NCBI GenBank assembly: GCA_930367215.1
Contig: OV884056.1
Coordinates: forward strand, 286,422,067 to 286,486,066
Direction: 5' to 3'
Source: Pollenia angustigena
Taxonomy: Eukaryota > Arthropoda > Insecta > Diptera > Polleniidae
Length of the DNA: 64,000 nucleotides
Shown in pieces: positions 32,322 to 44,319 of the stretch. The position numbers were made by a program, and so were the translations under genes. Position 1 is the first letter of the stretch. Every line of letters begins with the position of its first letter. The notes below the pieces were generated by a model. That model was not told the origin of the DNA and did no database searches. It saw only the letters and a program-made list of their open reading frames with translations.

Positions 32322-32551
32322 AATAAAAAAAAGGTCGAAGAAATAGGACTATAATTTACTAAATATATATTTTTGTCGATTTGACATGTTTCGATAGTAA
32401 TCACACTATCTTTTCAGAAATCTCTGCCGTTTAACACTCACCGCCATTGACCACGGCTGGCAGTCATTTTATTAATTAACTAAACTGTCGTTTTCATTAA
32501 ACAGTAAATTGGGTTTGAAATCTATTTTAAGGAAATTGTTTATGGAAATTT

Positions 32552-32757
32552 AAGGCCCAACTATAAAAGCATTTAATAAAAAACAAAAATGAAATCAAAA
32601 AATATTTTATTTCGTACGGAAAGTGCAATCTGTTTCGCACTTTGCTTAAGCAAATGCCAGTTTCATAAAATTAACCTAAAAGTTTTCTTAAGTTCAATAT
32701 GGCTCGACACATAGGAATCACATGTAATCGCACAATTGCTTAAGCTTAAGTTGGCTT
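32552..32757 (-). mobile_element. MITE, AAGGCCCAACCA family (copy 2)
   Basis: Reverse-oriented relative of 25586-25857. It shares, in opposite order, tttcgtacggaaagtgc, gcacttt, gcttaagcaaatg, ttcttaagttcaatatgg, and the terminal aaggcccaact / aagttggctt. The terminal repeats are more diverged than in copy 1. Confidence 0.7.
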
Positions 32758-32893
32758 TATGACTTATATAAATATGATCTTATAAGGATTTTTACGAAAT
32801 GTAATGAAATATTTTTAACTTTAAGTGATTTTATGTGAAAATTTCAATATAAAAGCTGTTAATATTTGTATTTTTTGTAAAACCCTTTAGAAA

Positions 32894-33322
32894 ATGAATG
32901 AAATCATGCTTTTTAGCTTACGTGTGGAAAATTTTATTTTGAAAGTGTTGCTTGGTTCAGATAGTTCGTTTTTCGAATGTCTTTTTGAAATTCTTAAAGT
33001 CTCGTTACTCTCTCGCAAACGTATACGAATAATTATATGGACGCTCACGACGTTTTTTATATTTTTATACAAAACGCACAACAAACAAAAGTTAAAATTT
33101 ATAAATTCTAAAAATGTTAACGAATTTTATGTTTTTATTTCTGAACACATTTCAACTCGTTTACGTAATTTTAGTAACTACCAACCATTGAAGAGGACCG
33201 CAAAGTTTAAGTGTCCGCAACATTTACGTATGAGTAACGAGGCCATTACCCTAAAAAAGATCCTTGCACTAAAAACTATCCCAATTTTGTTTTGTTCTTT
33301 CCAGACGTCCGCTTTCAATTAA
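32894..33322 (+). other. Unrecognised 142-codon open frame
   Basis: Longest unexplained open frame between repeats: starts MNEIMLFSLRVENFILKVLL, a basic middle (SRKRIRIII), ends SFQTSAFN. No domain or homology recognised. Base composition is a little less AT-extreme than its neighbours, with several CpG and a ctctctcgc word at 33009. A pyrimidine-rich ttttgttctttccag at about 33290-33304 looks like a splice acceptor, so an untranslated or terminal exon is possible; chance is as likely. Confidence 0.25.
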
Positions 33323-34374
33323 TTGAACTAATTTAACTCAACTAGATTTAAACTAGTGGCCCACCTTTAATTTATTTTTGGCAAATTGGCATTGTAAATA
33401 GCAGAAAACCAATACCACAACAATAAAAACAAATTATTTAAGTGTATGTATAGAAAAACAACGACAAAAAAACATCAGCTACAAATACAATGAAATTATC
33501 AGGCAAGGACGTTCTATTTAATTGTGAAAAGTCATTTAAAATCATCGTATGATGTATGTAGTTGTTATTGTGGTTTTTCCTACTTTTTTTTTTTTTTGTT
33601 TAATCAGGCATGTCTTTGTTTTCTTTTTTTCTGTTTTTTTTTTGTCTGAAAACAAAGAATAATTTGAATAGTTTTCTCTATTTTTACTAAACATTTTTTT
33701 GCCATGTATAATTGAAAGTGAAATGTGATTATTAAATTTGCTCATAACACCACTACATTCATACATATTTATATATCTAGATAGTTTTTCTATATTTTTG
33801 TACATGTTTCAGGTTTTCATTTGCATGTCTCTGCGATTGTGTGGGATTTTATATACATATATTGGTAGTTGTTTGTGTACTTAAAGTTTTCTTTCACCAT
33901 CCATTGATTTTTAAGTCTTTTTTCCTTTTTTTTTGCTTTTACTACATTCTTGTCAAGCTGTTTTAACTAAACCAAAAAATGACACTTGGTTGTGTTTTTT
34001 TATCTTTTCTCTATTCTATTGCTGTTTTCTAATCAAAAGACTTTTCATTCAGAAAATTATACAAAAAACGTCCTGTATAGAATCGTGTTCAGAAGACAAT
34101 GTGCACTTCTGACAGTGTTTCTAAGGAAATATTAAAAATTCAAAAGCGAAACTTCTTTAAAACGTTAAAGATATGCTTTCCTAAGCCCTTTCTACACTTT
34201 ACTACAAGCCTTAGGCCCGTTTTCACAACTTACCGACAGCTAAAGGAAGGATTTTATCGGCAATGTAAAAAATTTTGCGTTATTACAACTTTATTTAAAA
34301 TAAAATCAAGCAATTTGTTTTTTCCTTTTAGTTGTACACATCGAGTCGGGAAAAAACGAACCAATTGTAGAGGA
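33323..34374. other. AT-rich sequence, no gene seen
   Basis: T-runs around 33580-33645, then ordinary low-complexity sequence. A 93-codon frame (34099-34380) with many Lys/Phe/Thr shows no recognisable domain. Confidence 0.4.
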
Positions 34375-34580
34375 ATGTGAGAAAAGATAAACTCACTGTT
34401 TTGTTGTTGGTGTTTTGTCTCAGCTTTGATATCGCTGCAAATAACACTTGAGTGTTTATAATTCTCATTCGCTTTACAGTTTTATTTGTTTTTCGAAAAA
34501 AGGTTTCCTGATTATCTGGCCTAAGCAACAATAATTTGTAGTGCATTTATCAGTAAATATTGGGAATTTAGCACACATAA
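34375..34580 (+). repeat. Dispersed repeat ATAAACTCACTGTTT...GGCCTAAGCAAC (copy 1)
   Basis: ataaactcactgttttgttg, agctttgatat, gtgtttataattctcattcg, cagttttatttgttt and atctggcctaagcaac occur in the same order and orientation at 53771-54010, with similar spacing and moderate divergence. Nature unknown: an old transposon pair or a conserved non-coding duplicate. Confidence 0.65.
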
Positions 34581-35384
34581 TTAATGAATAAAAACATAAA
34601 GAAGAAATCGTGATCGGTTGTACACGTGAGAGTCACGTTTGTTGTGGCTGATACTCAGTTTGAGGTATGTTCAGAGGATTCTATGTGATTAATGAAATGA
34701 ATTAGTTGTAATCATGTCAATTTGAAGTGATTTGCAAATTACTTTAATGTTGTAATAGTCATCTCGATTTTGATGGGATTAGAGCTTAACCACGTTCGAG
34801 TTGCTTAAAGCGTTTAAAACCCCAAGTGTGAACATAGCAAAAGATGTTTGCTTCCACAAAATCAAAACATCACTCTTTTTGTTTTAGGAGCGCTTTAATT
34901 TTTGGCGTGATTTTAGCTGATGCTGGAAAATTAAGAAAAGTAGGAAGATAACAAAAAAAGTTGATCTCTCATGTGAAAAGGAATGAATGGTGAAAAGGAA
35001 TGAATGGGTTTTTAAGTGTTGGTTAGCTAATGTGAACTTTCTTTAAAACTTGATCATTTTTATTCTAATGCTGCCGCACATAAAAAAAACTCGTACTTAT
35101 TTGAAGTTTTAGTACGCGTCGTTATAATTTGATTTAAGTACAAATAACAATTAAAAGTACTTAAAACAATTCGAAATGGTATAACCTTCGAAAGCCAATA
35201 TCCGCGCATACACATGTTTCTGTTAAAGTTTGCTGTAGAAACAACAACAACAACACAACAAAATAATGAAAATAGCTTGCTTAAAGTAAAGACTTGCTTG
35301 TTTTATGTAGAAATAACAACAACACTTCAAGAAGAAAAATATAATATATTTTCATGTTCAAAAAGTAAAAAAAATAAACAACAA
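34581..35384. other. AT-rich sequence, no gene seen
   Basis: Holds scattered acaacaacaa microsatellite (35238-35262, 35313-35322) and a cagtgtgaaca-like word at 34827 resembling the end of the MITE at 15504-15647. Nothing else assignable. Confidence 0.4.
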
Positions 35385-35548
35385 TAATTCCCATATTCTA
35401 TTTGTTTAATTTTTTTAGTTAAATACAACAAATTTTCAAAGTAGAATGATTCCGAAAATTATAGCGGACATGGTGTTAGTGTCCTACAATTGAGACTTCT
35501 TCTGTAAACAAAGGCTAAAATATGTATAACAAAAGTGAAATAAACATG
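35385..35548 (+). repeat. Dispersed repeat, CATATTCTATTT...AGCGGACAT (copy 2)
   Basis: Second member of the pair described at 30735-30885. Its right edge abuts the TA-flanked MITE, which probably inserted into or beside it (aaataaacatg|TA). Confidence 0.75.
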
Positions 35549-35550
35549 TA

Positions 35551-36036
35551 CATTAGACTGGTCGCATCTTGTATGGGATTTCGTTTTTTAAATTTAATTG
35601 TTTGCGCTGCTTAAAATATGAGGTTTGGTGTAAGAAATCATGATCTAATTTTTCAGGTCAATCCGACGGTGCCTAGCCGTGCCGGGTGGGGCCCAAAGTT
35701 CCACATATTATAAAAAAAACATCTTTTCTATCAGATCTTTATAGTTATACTAGTTGAAAAGCCGAAAATCAAAAATATGGCTTCGTTACGATCTTCCGCA
35801 GAGAAAGTACTTCAAGTGTGCCAAATTTCAGTTTCCTATGTCATCAGATGGCTTCAGAAAGTTGCGGAAAGAATAGGACATGCAAACATCCTGACATACT
35901 AAGAAATTATATATTATATAGATAGATTAACATATGTTCGCGCAACTCAAAAACGCTTTAGCTTATTGAAAAACTAAAAAAAACCGAAATCCCGCAATAA
36001 AATTTACTTTAAGAAAGGTAAGCGACCAGTCTAATG
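35551..36036. mobile_element. 486-bp MITE with TA target duplication (TATTAGACTGGTCGC family)
   Basis: Ends cattagactggtcgc and gcgaccagtctaatg are perfect 15-bp inverted repeats, flanked by TA (35549-35550, 36037-36038), as expected of Tc1/mariner-mobilised elements. The body matches the left arm and middle of 8310-9211 but lacks about 140 bp of its centre and the long right arm. No coding capacity. Confidence 0.9.
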
Positions 36037-36038
36037 TA

Positions 36039-37525
36039 CATATAAAATTCTCTCTATCTCTAGTTCTCTGGGTTAAGTGGTAAGGTTAGAATCAATCTGT
36101 TTAATCTTACTTTTGGATTATTTCAAAAACGAATCGGGATTAAACCAACTTAGAAATTCTGCAATCAAGCACAGTTTGAAATAAAGCTTATCTCACTTGT
36201 AATTAAGTCAATACCATTTTCTGATGATTTTTGAATAAAACGTTCTTGAATCAAACATTGTGTACTTGATTTAAGGAAATCTGTACTTTCGACACCGCTT
36301 CAGTTCTTCAAATTATTCGACGAATGTGTTTTTTCATGCTTATTTTATGAGTGATTTATTTAACACTTAAAAAAAGACCTTGACATTTCATATTTATTTT
36401 TATCATTTTGCATTTTTATATTAAAAAAAAATTAATAATATTTATAATTTTTCATTTTTATATTAAAAAAAAAATAAACTAGTAGTATTCATAATTTTAG
36501 AACAAAATTTTAATATCCCATCCCTGATTCTCTTCTTAAATTGGCGAACGATTGACAAGGTTTGTTTTCTATTTTTTAATTTCTCAATGACTTTGTAGAA
36601 CTTGGTCATTTGGAAATTTTTTAAATTTCACATTTCTAATATCCTTTTCGGAAATGGTGTACTTTCGATTATTGTTGTTGTCAGTTTTTTATTTCTATTT
36701 TCTGGTAAGATGGTTTGTCTTTTAACACGTTCATGTGTCTGTTAGAAATTTTTTTCTCTTGCTGCAGTTTTTTTGTGCTTTCCTTTTTGTTATTGTTGTT
36801 GTTTTGTTATGGCTTTTAGTGCCAAGTTTGTTGGAAATTGGTTTAATATACTACAACCAAATGCACGAGGAATACTTGCATACATACAAATATATATATG
36901 CATGTATAAATTTATTATATATAAAATTGTATATACATTCTTTAGTAAATGTGCATAAAAAATCTATTGCAAGTATGATTGCGCAATACATACTTGCATA
37001 CAAGTGTTAGAGCTTACTAACACACTTATGTTCATATATATGTATGTATGTAGATGTATATGAAGGAAAAAACAAAAACAAATTTATACATAAATAGAAT
37101 ATGTGTACAAATTTCGATGACAACAATAACACACCACATGCTTGCATTTGCAGTTGGCAATATATCGGTCGTCCTTATTTTCACTTTTTTCTACTACGCC
37201 ATTTTTTTTATATTATTTTTAATGGGTGCTTTTTAGCTCCTTTTCTTTGTAGTTGCCAACTCATGACTACCAAATACTTGAACAAAGGTATAAATTATAT
37301 AAATGAAGAGAGTAAAAAGAGGGAGGACAAATATTGTTTTCTACACTAGAAACCAATATTAATCAATAAAACGCACTTTTTCGTTGGCCTAATGGAAGTG
37401 TTTATAGAAAAATTTATAACCCGAAAAATTAATAAACTATTTTACTAAATTAATACAAAAATAAGTCCCAAATTTTAATCAAAGTAAATCTCTGTCCTCT
37501 ATAAAACGACAGCTCAATTTCAAAA
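36039..37525. other. AT-rich sequence with microsatellites, no gene seen
   Basis: Contains a direct repeat near 36405-36480 (tttttatattaaaaaaaaa twice), TTG-rich stretches (36672, 36790) and atacat/atgtat runs (36880-37060). Short overlapping frames at 36735-37349 are low-complexity and not convincing. Confidence 0.45.
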
Positions 37526-37529
37526 TAGA

Positions 37530-38135
37530 CTAAGTCGAAAAAGTGAGTTTTGCGGGATAAGCCTGAAAGTTTACGGGCGTTACAACATGCAGTTGTATGC
37601 AAAGTTACTTCTTTTTTGCATAACTTTGGATTGGATTAAACGATCAACACCAAAAATTTACAGTATTTAAGTAAATCCAAAAATGTAAAAAAATTAAAAA
37701 CATGCTAAGTCGACATAGCTGTCGATATGTAAACAAAATTGTCACGCTACTGACTGACTGCCTGAATGATTCATCATAGCATAGCCTAAACGCCTAAAGC
37801 TAAAAATTTTAGAAAGGGAAGTTAGTCTCTCGCTAAATCGATCTATCAGGACGGGGTTTTTCGAAGTTCGAATATTTAGTGGGTAAAAAAGGTAATAACG
37901 TGTAAAACCGCTATTCTTATATCTCCTAAACTTAAAGATATAAAAAAAATTTAAACCTATCGTTGCTCATTAAAAAAAATAAGCGGATAGGTCGCTGGTA
38001 CTTTTTTGAAAATCGGCTCTTTTAGGTAATAAATTGGTAAAACCTGTATTTTGGAAATATTTTTTGTCACCCTCTGTATCATTTAGGGCCAGTTTCACCA
38101 AGTTTAGTTATAACTCACTATCAGGCTCCCACTAC
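37530..38135 (+). repeat. Repeat of the 'gactgactgcctga...cctaaacgcctaaagct' type
   Basis: ctgactgactgcctgaatga, catagcctaaacgcctaaag, gggaagttagtctctcgct, ggacggggtttttcgaagtt, and tatatctcctaaacttaaag in this order resemble a widespread arthropod repeat (from memory of its general look, not from a search). The last part (gggccagtttcaccaagttt at 38090) resembles the end of the MITE at 43052-43153. Confidence 0.4.
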
Positions 38136-39600
38136 AGTATTGATCTTTTTTGATACTGCAATGGGGAGAAAAAAAAGTATAAAAAAGGGGAAATACGGAA
38201 AATCCAATTTCTTCATTTAACTTTTTCGTTCTAAAAGTGCCACGTTTTGAATTCTCTATAATATTGAACTTAAATACATAATATTATAGCTGTAGGGTCC
38301 TGAGGGAAAGAGAACCTATAAGATAAAAATTTTTGTACTTTTTTGCTAAAACCTTGAAACACAAATTTTGGCATTTAAATATGTCAACGAAAGAAAGTGA
38401 GACGCTAACGAAGTAGCGTTTATATGCTATTTCTTTCTTAATTTTTTAACTTTAAGCATTTAAACTTCAATTGAATAGCGAACAGCTTTAATTTAAAAAC
38501 GTTAATCAATATGAAACCAGCGTTAACAAAATATAATCATTATTGGTTCGATGTAAGAAAACTGTAAATGAAAAACAACTACGATTTTGCTTAACAAATT
38601 TTCTTTAAATTCTATTTCCAACTAAACGTTTATATAAATGCAATTCTATTGCATTTTACGTTTCATCAAAATGCTTTTTTTTAAATTTTATTTTAGTATC
38701 TATTTTTCTCTACTTTTTGGCTGTTAGCCAATTGTGTTTGTGCTCTTATTTTTGACATTATTTCGTTAATGCCATTTTGTTGCTGTCTATTTTTGCTAGT
38801 CTGTCTGTATTTGTTCCTTAAGTGCTTGAAGTTTTTTTTACTTAATTTTTTTTTCCTAGTTACATTCTCTCGAAGAAAGAAATTCGCCAAAAAAAAAGCA
38901 AAACAACATGCATTTGGCACCATTTATTCTTGAATGCATTTAAAATGTTACTGCAGTATACACGCTGCTGCATGGCAAAAAATTATAGTAGAATTCAAAT
39001 TAGTTTTTTTTTCTCTAATATGCCAAGAATCAATAACCATTTATAATGTATAATTATTATAAAAATTTAATAACAAGGTACACTGACGATATGGAACAGA
39101 AAACAAGACTGAAAAATGTTTTACTTGTCAATTAAAAGAGTAAAAAATTGTGGGTCAAATTGAACTTTTTTCACTTTTTTTCAATTCAAAAAAGTGGTAA
39201 ATGGCCTAAATAAGAAATACGTAATAAATTATGTAAGTTATTTAAATGAAATTGATTTGAATTTTGCATGAACAAAAGTGAATTTAGGACAAAGTTTTGA
39301 ATATTTTCTAAGAACTTGATGACTTAAGGAAATAATACAATTGTTGTCCTTCCATTTAACAAATAATTTAAAGATGTTTACAAAAAAGAAATTGAGTTTA
39401 CTATCAATGTTTTTTAAGTTCTTAAACTCTTCTTTTTTTTTTTTTTAAACATAATGAAGTAAATCTCAATATTTGTTGGGCTTTTTTGCGGTTTTATAGC
39501 ACAAAAGAAAAAATATATATTTTTCTTTTTCAAATTTGAATGACTCTTATTTAAAGAGAATGCAATAATATTTTCAAAAATAGTTTAATAAGGCTTTTTA
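38136..39600. other. AT-rich sequence, no gene seen
   Basis: Low-complexity with T/A runs. A 76-codon minus-strand frame at 38693-38923 is Lys/Asn-rich and unrecognised. No repeat partner found apart from a short gctagcg-like palindrome acgctaacgaagtagcgt at 38401. Confidence 0.4.
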
Positions 39601-42600
39601 AATGGCTTAGCAACATTGGCATACACATTTAACCTTAATTGTTTCTTAGCAACATGTTGCTCTTAATTTGATTTTTGCTAAAATTTGCTATATCAAAATC
39701 TGGCATACTTTCCCTTAAAATAAAGAATGAAAAATAAAAAAAAAAAAATCCAAGGAATTTAAAACCTAACATTGATTATCTGTTTTTAATGCGAAATGTT
39801 GCTAGCAACATATTTCTGCAGAAGTTTTATATTCCAATTTTTTTAAGATTAGTATCCTAAATGTATTTAAAACATTCGGAATACATCTTGCTAAACATTT
39901 TTCTATATTTAAAGCTTAATACCAGGCTTAAGCAACATTTTTTTTCCTAGCAACATATTTTAACTTTTGTTTTGTTGAATAGAGTCAGTATTTCGTGCAT
40001 AATGTTGTCAAACTTAATATAAAAAAAAAATCTCTTAAAAAAATATTGACAGAGTTGTACTGTGTTTATATTGCGAAAAACATGCGAAACGTTTCTAGCA
40101 ACATTTGTGTTTTCCGTGCTAAACATATTGTTAAATTTTTTTTGGTAGTTTTTATTTTGTATTTGTGAATAGGTTTTTATAACAAGCGTTACAAAAAGAG
40201 AGATAGATCAAAATGTTCGTGTGAAATAATCAATGTTGCTCAACATTTTTCGCAACTTCGAATATAGTAACAGGCCTCATTTGAAATGATCAACAAAATT
40301 TCTTTGAAAAAATTTAAATTAATTTTGTGTTACATTTAAAATATATATGTAATTTTGTATTTGCAAAAAATTTTTAAAACTGAAACTTCTCAAGAGTTTA
40401 TTGCAAATATTTTTGCCTGCAACATGTTTCAGACAAATGTTGTCGAAAAAAATCTTTTTTGATAACGTTCCATTAACATAAATTTAATATGACAGTTTGA
40501 ATCTAAAGATTTCTAATTCGTTTGGATTTAAAAATTTCTAATTCGTTAAGGCAACATGTTTAAGCAACATTCAATAAAGGTTTTAAAACAATTGAATTTT
40601 CAAGGAAATTTTGTTAGCATTTTCTTTTTGTGCATGAATACTTGTTTTTACTTTATGTAGTATATAAAATATAAGCAAATGTTGCAATATTAAAATTTAT
40701 TGAAGAAATATTAAAAAATAACATGTTGCTGAAACTTAAAAATGTATCTACAAAATGAAAAAATGTATGCTTAGTTTTGGCGCTCATATGAAAACTTGTG
40801 CGAAAATTTTATGAAAAAATGCTGATAGAGTTGTAATCTGTTAATTTTGTGAAAAGGTAACGAAATGTTGCTGGCAACATTCTTTACAACTGCGAAATAA
40901 TATAAGCTGCACACGCTTGGAATTTTCAGCAAATGGCAATAAATTTGAACTTAATATTTTCAGAAAAGAAAAATTTAAATAACACAACCGGTAACAGTTT
41001 TTCATTTATCTTTACTTTATTGTATTAAAAAAAAAATACTTTTTTGTAAAATACATGTGGGTTTTGTTTACATACGCAAAACAATGTCGCATACTTTAAA
41101 GGAATAAAAACGTCAAATTGTGCAGGCTCGCGAGATAGACAACATTTATACATGCAAAATTTTTCGTATGAAATATAAATGTTGTTCAACATTTTTCACA
41201 AATTTGAACAGAGTACTAGGCTTAAATAATTTAGCAAATTATTATTAGCGAAATGTTGTAGGAAAATGTTTTTTTTTAAGAAAGATTCTAAACATAGATA
41301 ATTAGGTTGCTTATGTTATTTGTTGCGTAAAACATGTTGCAGCAACATAATTTTACCAATTTTTAAATCAGTTTTAGTCACCTTAATATAAATATTTCTA
41401 CACCTCAATACTTTAGTAACAAAAACTAGTTAATGACTTGTTATTAATGATTGCTATTATTAACTACAGTAAATATATTATTTTTCAATTACTTATCGTT
41501 CAAATACGTACAGGGTCACCCTTTTACCAACAAACCAATCATTATTAATGGGAGTGTGCATAAGTATGTGTCAGTTTATGTGTATTTAACTAAAGTAGGT
41601 CGTGACACTGACCCACATTTCCGATTGTTTTTGTTTGCTTTACTATGACGCATTAACAAAAAAAAAAAAAAACTATAAAAGTACTAAATTAGAGGAGTTT
41701 TCTTTTTAAAGCTTTTTCAAATCAAAAGGTATTTTTCTTTTTTTGATTTTGAAATCGACGCTTTAAAACTAATTTTAAATACATTTTTTATTGTCTGACC
41801 TTTACTTTTGCCTAACAAGGTCATTAGAAAATCTAACATTCAATAGGAAAAAGGGTTGAATAAATAAAAAAAAAATACCTGCAAGAAATACCATCCTTAA
41901 TTGGCAGAAACTCAAAATTCATGCGAAAAATAGCAAAAATTGTTTCGGAAAATAACAAATTTGTATCTCGCTATTTGTTTTAAAAATAACAAAAAGCTCT
42001 TTTTTGATGAAATACTACGAAGCAGCAAGCCAAACGGAAAAATTTTATTGAATTTTTTTCTCACTTTGTGTGCGATAAAGAGTGATTCATAGAACAAAGT
42101 TTTAAAATTGTATTTTGTTTGGAAAAATATTTGAACAACGTCTGGATTTTATCAGTGGTTTTGTCTAAGTTTAGCTAAACCGGTTTTTTGATATTAAAAT
42201 TAAGTTTTTGTTATTTATTTGGTTAAGCAATAAAAAATGTGCGTCATTATGATTTATTAATTACAGAACATATTTTTGGATTTTAAACGGGTTTTAAGTT
42301 GGTGAAATAACGTTTAAATATAGAAATGTTTGACTTTCAATAAGGCCATAAATATTTTGAAGTATTTATTTACTACTGAGGTTGTCTTTCTGTTCAATTT
42401 TAGTAAATACTTCTAAACTAGCATTCTTGGTTTTCTTTTTAAAATAAATACAAAGCCATTGAGGAACATGTTGCTGAAAATTTTTTTGTTTCTTATTTTG
42501 CTACAAAACATTTTAAAAAGATAGAATTCAAAAAATTTTTTTTGTTAGAAATATGATGCAGCAACTTGTAATACTTTTAATAAAAATTATTGAAAAATTT

Positions 42601-43000
42601 CACAACATGTTGCAGCTACTTTTTTTGAATTAATCAAAGAATCAAAATGATGCTTTTCTTCTTTAAATAAAAAAAAAAAATTTAGAAATAATACAATCGA
42701 TATAAATGTACCAAAAATTAATCAGGTATATTTCTGTATTTTTATTGAATTTAAAAATTTTGAGAAAATAAACAATTGCAGGAAATTTTTTGGTAAGCAA
42801 GATGTTTTATTAAAATTTTTTTTCGAACATGTTTGCTTATACAGTAAAAAAAAGCTAAAAGCGGATGAAAAATTGTTTCTAGCAACATGTTGAAGCGACA
42901 TGTTGCAGGAACATGTCTCTTTTCATTCTTAGCAACATTTTTTTTTAATTTTTGTAATTTCTTTAAAAAAGTTAAAAGTATTATGAATATCAAAAGGCCA
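39600..43000. repeat. Field of scattered GCAACATGTTGC-type palindromes (decayed array)
   Basis: Words built from gcaacat and atgttgc recur in both orientations: exact gcaacatgttgc at 39649, and variants near 39793, 39935, 40096, 40232, 40420, 40552, 40567, 40723, 40864, 41180, 41331, 42465, 42600, 42882 and 42895. Many spacings in the first part are roughly 130-160 bp. The intervening sequence is AT-rich and diverged. It looks like an older version of the 126-bp array at 44320-45196. Small frames on both strands here are not genes. Confidence 0.65.
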
Positions 43001-43051
43001 ATCTTTTTGTTTTGTTTTTGCTTAAAACTTTGCCGTTAGTCAAAGAGTCTA

Positions 43052-43153
43052 ACGGCCATTTTCACCAAGCTCGGTTAAAACTAACGGTTACCATTATGTT
43101 TTGACAGCTATAACCGATAGTTAATTATAACCGAACTTGGTGAAAATGGCCGT
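43052..43153. mobile_element. 102-bp MITE, ACGGCCATTTTCACCAAG ends
   Basis: The left acggccattttcaccaag and right cttggtgaaaatggccgt are perfect 18-bp inverted repeats, extending as tcggtta/taaccga and related sequence inward. The flanks gttagtcaaa (43036) and gtaagtcaaa (43152) are similar, but the exact target duplication is unclear. Confidence 0.8.
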
Positions 43154-44319
43154 AAGTCAAATAATCGCATTTTGAGATTATTATTGGCTTTAACTATTTT
43201 TTTTCACTCTTTCGCTTAGTTTCAATAATTTAAGTCTAGCACAACTGCTTCTAATCGTAATCATCTTCTTTTTAGGAAAACAGTCCATGAAATACACCAA
43301 TTTAATATTACGAAAACTACAGTTTCTGACTTAAGACCTTTTTGCTTAAAGCAAAAGAAATATTCAAATAAAATTTAATATTTATTACACCTATTTGAAT
43401 TTTTAAAATAAACAAACCATGTTTGTTGCTACAACAAATAAAAAAAAGAAAAATAAGCTTAGAAAGAAAAAATGCTCGGAATTTATTTTTTTTTTAATAT
43501 GTATAATCTTTATGTGTCTTCCCAAAAGAAAATATTTTTGCAGACAAACATCTTAACAAAACAAAATTTGATTATCAATTTTATGACTGTTTTTGTATAC
43601 TTTTGCATATAGTATAGCGATTTTGTTCTGCTACATATAAAATAGAAATTAAATAAAAATAATAAAAAAAAAAACAATTTTAATGGAATTTATTTGATCA
43701 TCATCTTTCAACAGAACTGACAAAAATAGCAAAGTCCAAAAACTATTTATGTTTGTATGTCTTTTTTATGTCACTTGAAATGATCAAACCAAATGTTTAA
43801 AATAACAACAACGAAAAAAGTAGATAAAAAAAAATTATTATTTTAAAATGAAATAAAAAGTTCCAGCCGCATAGAACTTAAAAAAAAAAATTCAATAAGC
43901 TCCAGCTTATCACAAACAGTCATTGAACTTGCACAAACTTGTACGCAGTCAATATTGTTGCCTGTCAGTGTGTGTGTATGCGTTTATACAAATTTCTACA
44001 ATTTTTAACTTAAATATAATTTGTTTAAGTAATTATTACGATTATAAATAATTTGTGGTTTTTATTTAAAGGGAAAAAATTTAAATAAAAACCCAAAGAG
44101 TTTATTTGTAGAATGCAGTTAAATGTTAATTTTTAATTTACTAAGGCAGCGTTGGACAGTTGGGAACTTTAATAAAATTTTTGGAAAGAAAAGTTTATAG
44201 TATGTGTAGCACAACAAAGTCGTACTAAATAAGATATGAATTTCTTACAATGTTTTTATAATTTTTATACATCTTTACTTTTAAAATTTATATGTACATT
44301 TTTAAATTGGATTATAATT
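43154..44319. other. AT-rich sequence, no gene seen
   Basis: Separates the older and younger parts of the palindrome field. A/T runs and no coding signal. A short cagtgtgtgtgtatgcg at 43965 is the only microsatellite. Confidence 0.45.

Noticed and set aside
34099..34380. 93-codon frame with many Lys, Phe and Thr
   Set aside because: No domain, typical of random AT-rich frames, and its end overlaps the dispersed repeat at 34375.
36735..37349. Several overlapping 60-91 codon plus-strand frames that could suggest a membrane protein
   Set aside because: Composed of TTG/TTT and atacat microsatellites; hydrophobicity is a by-product of T-rich codons.
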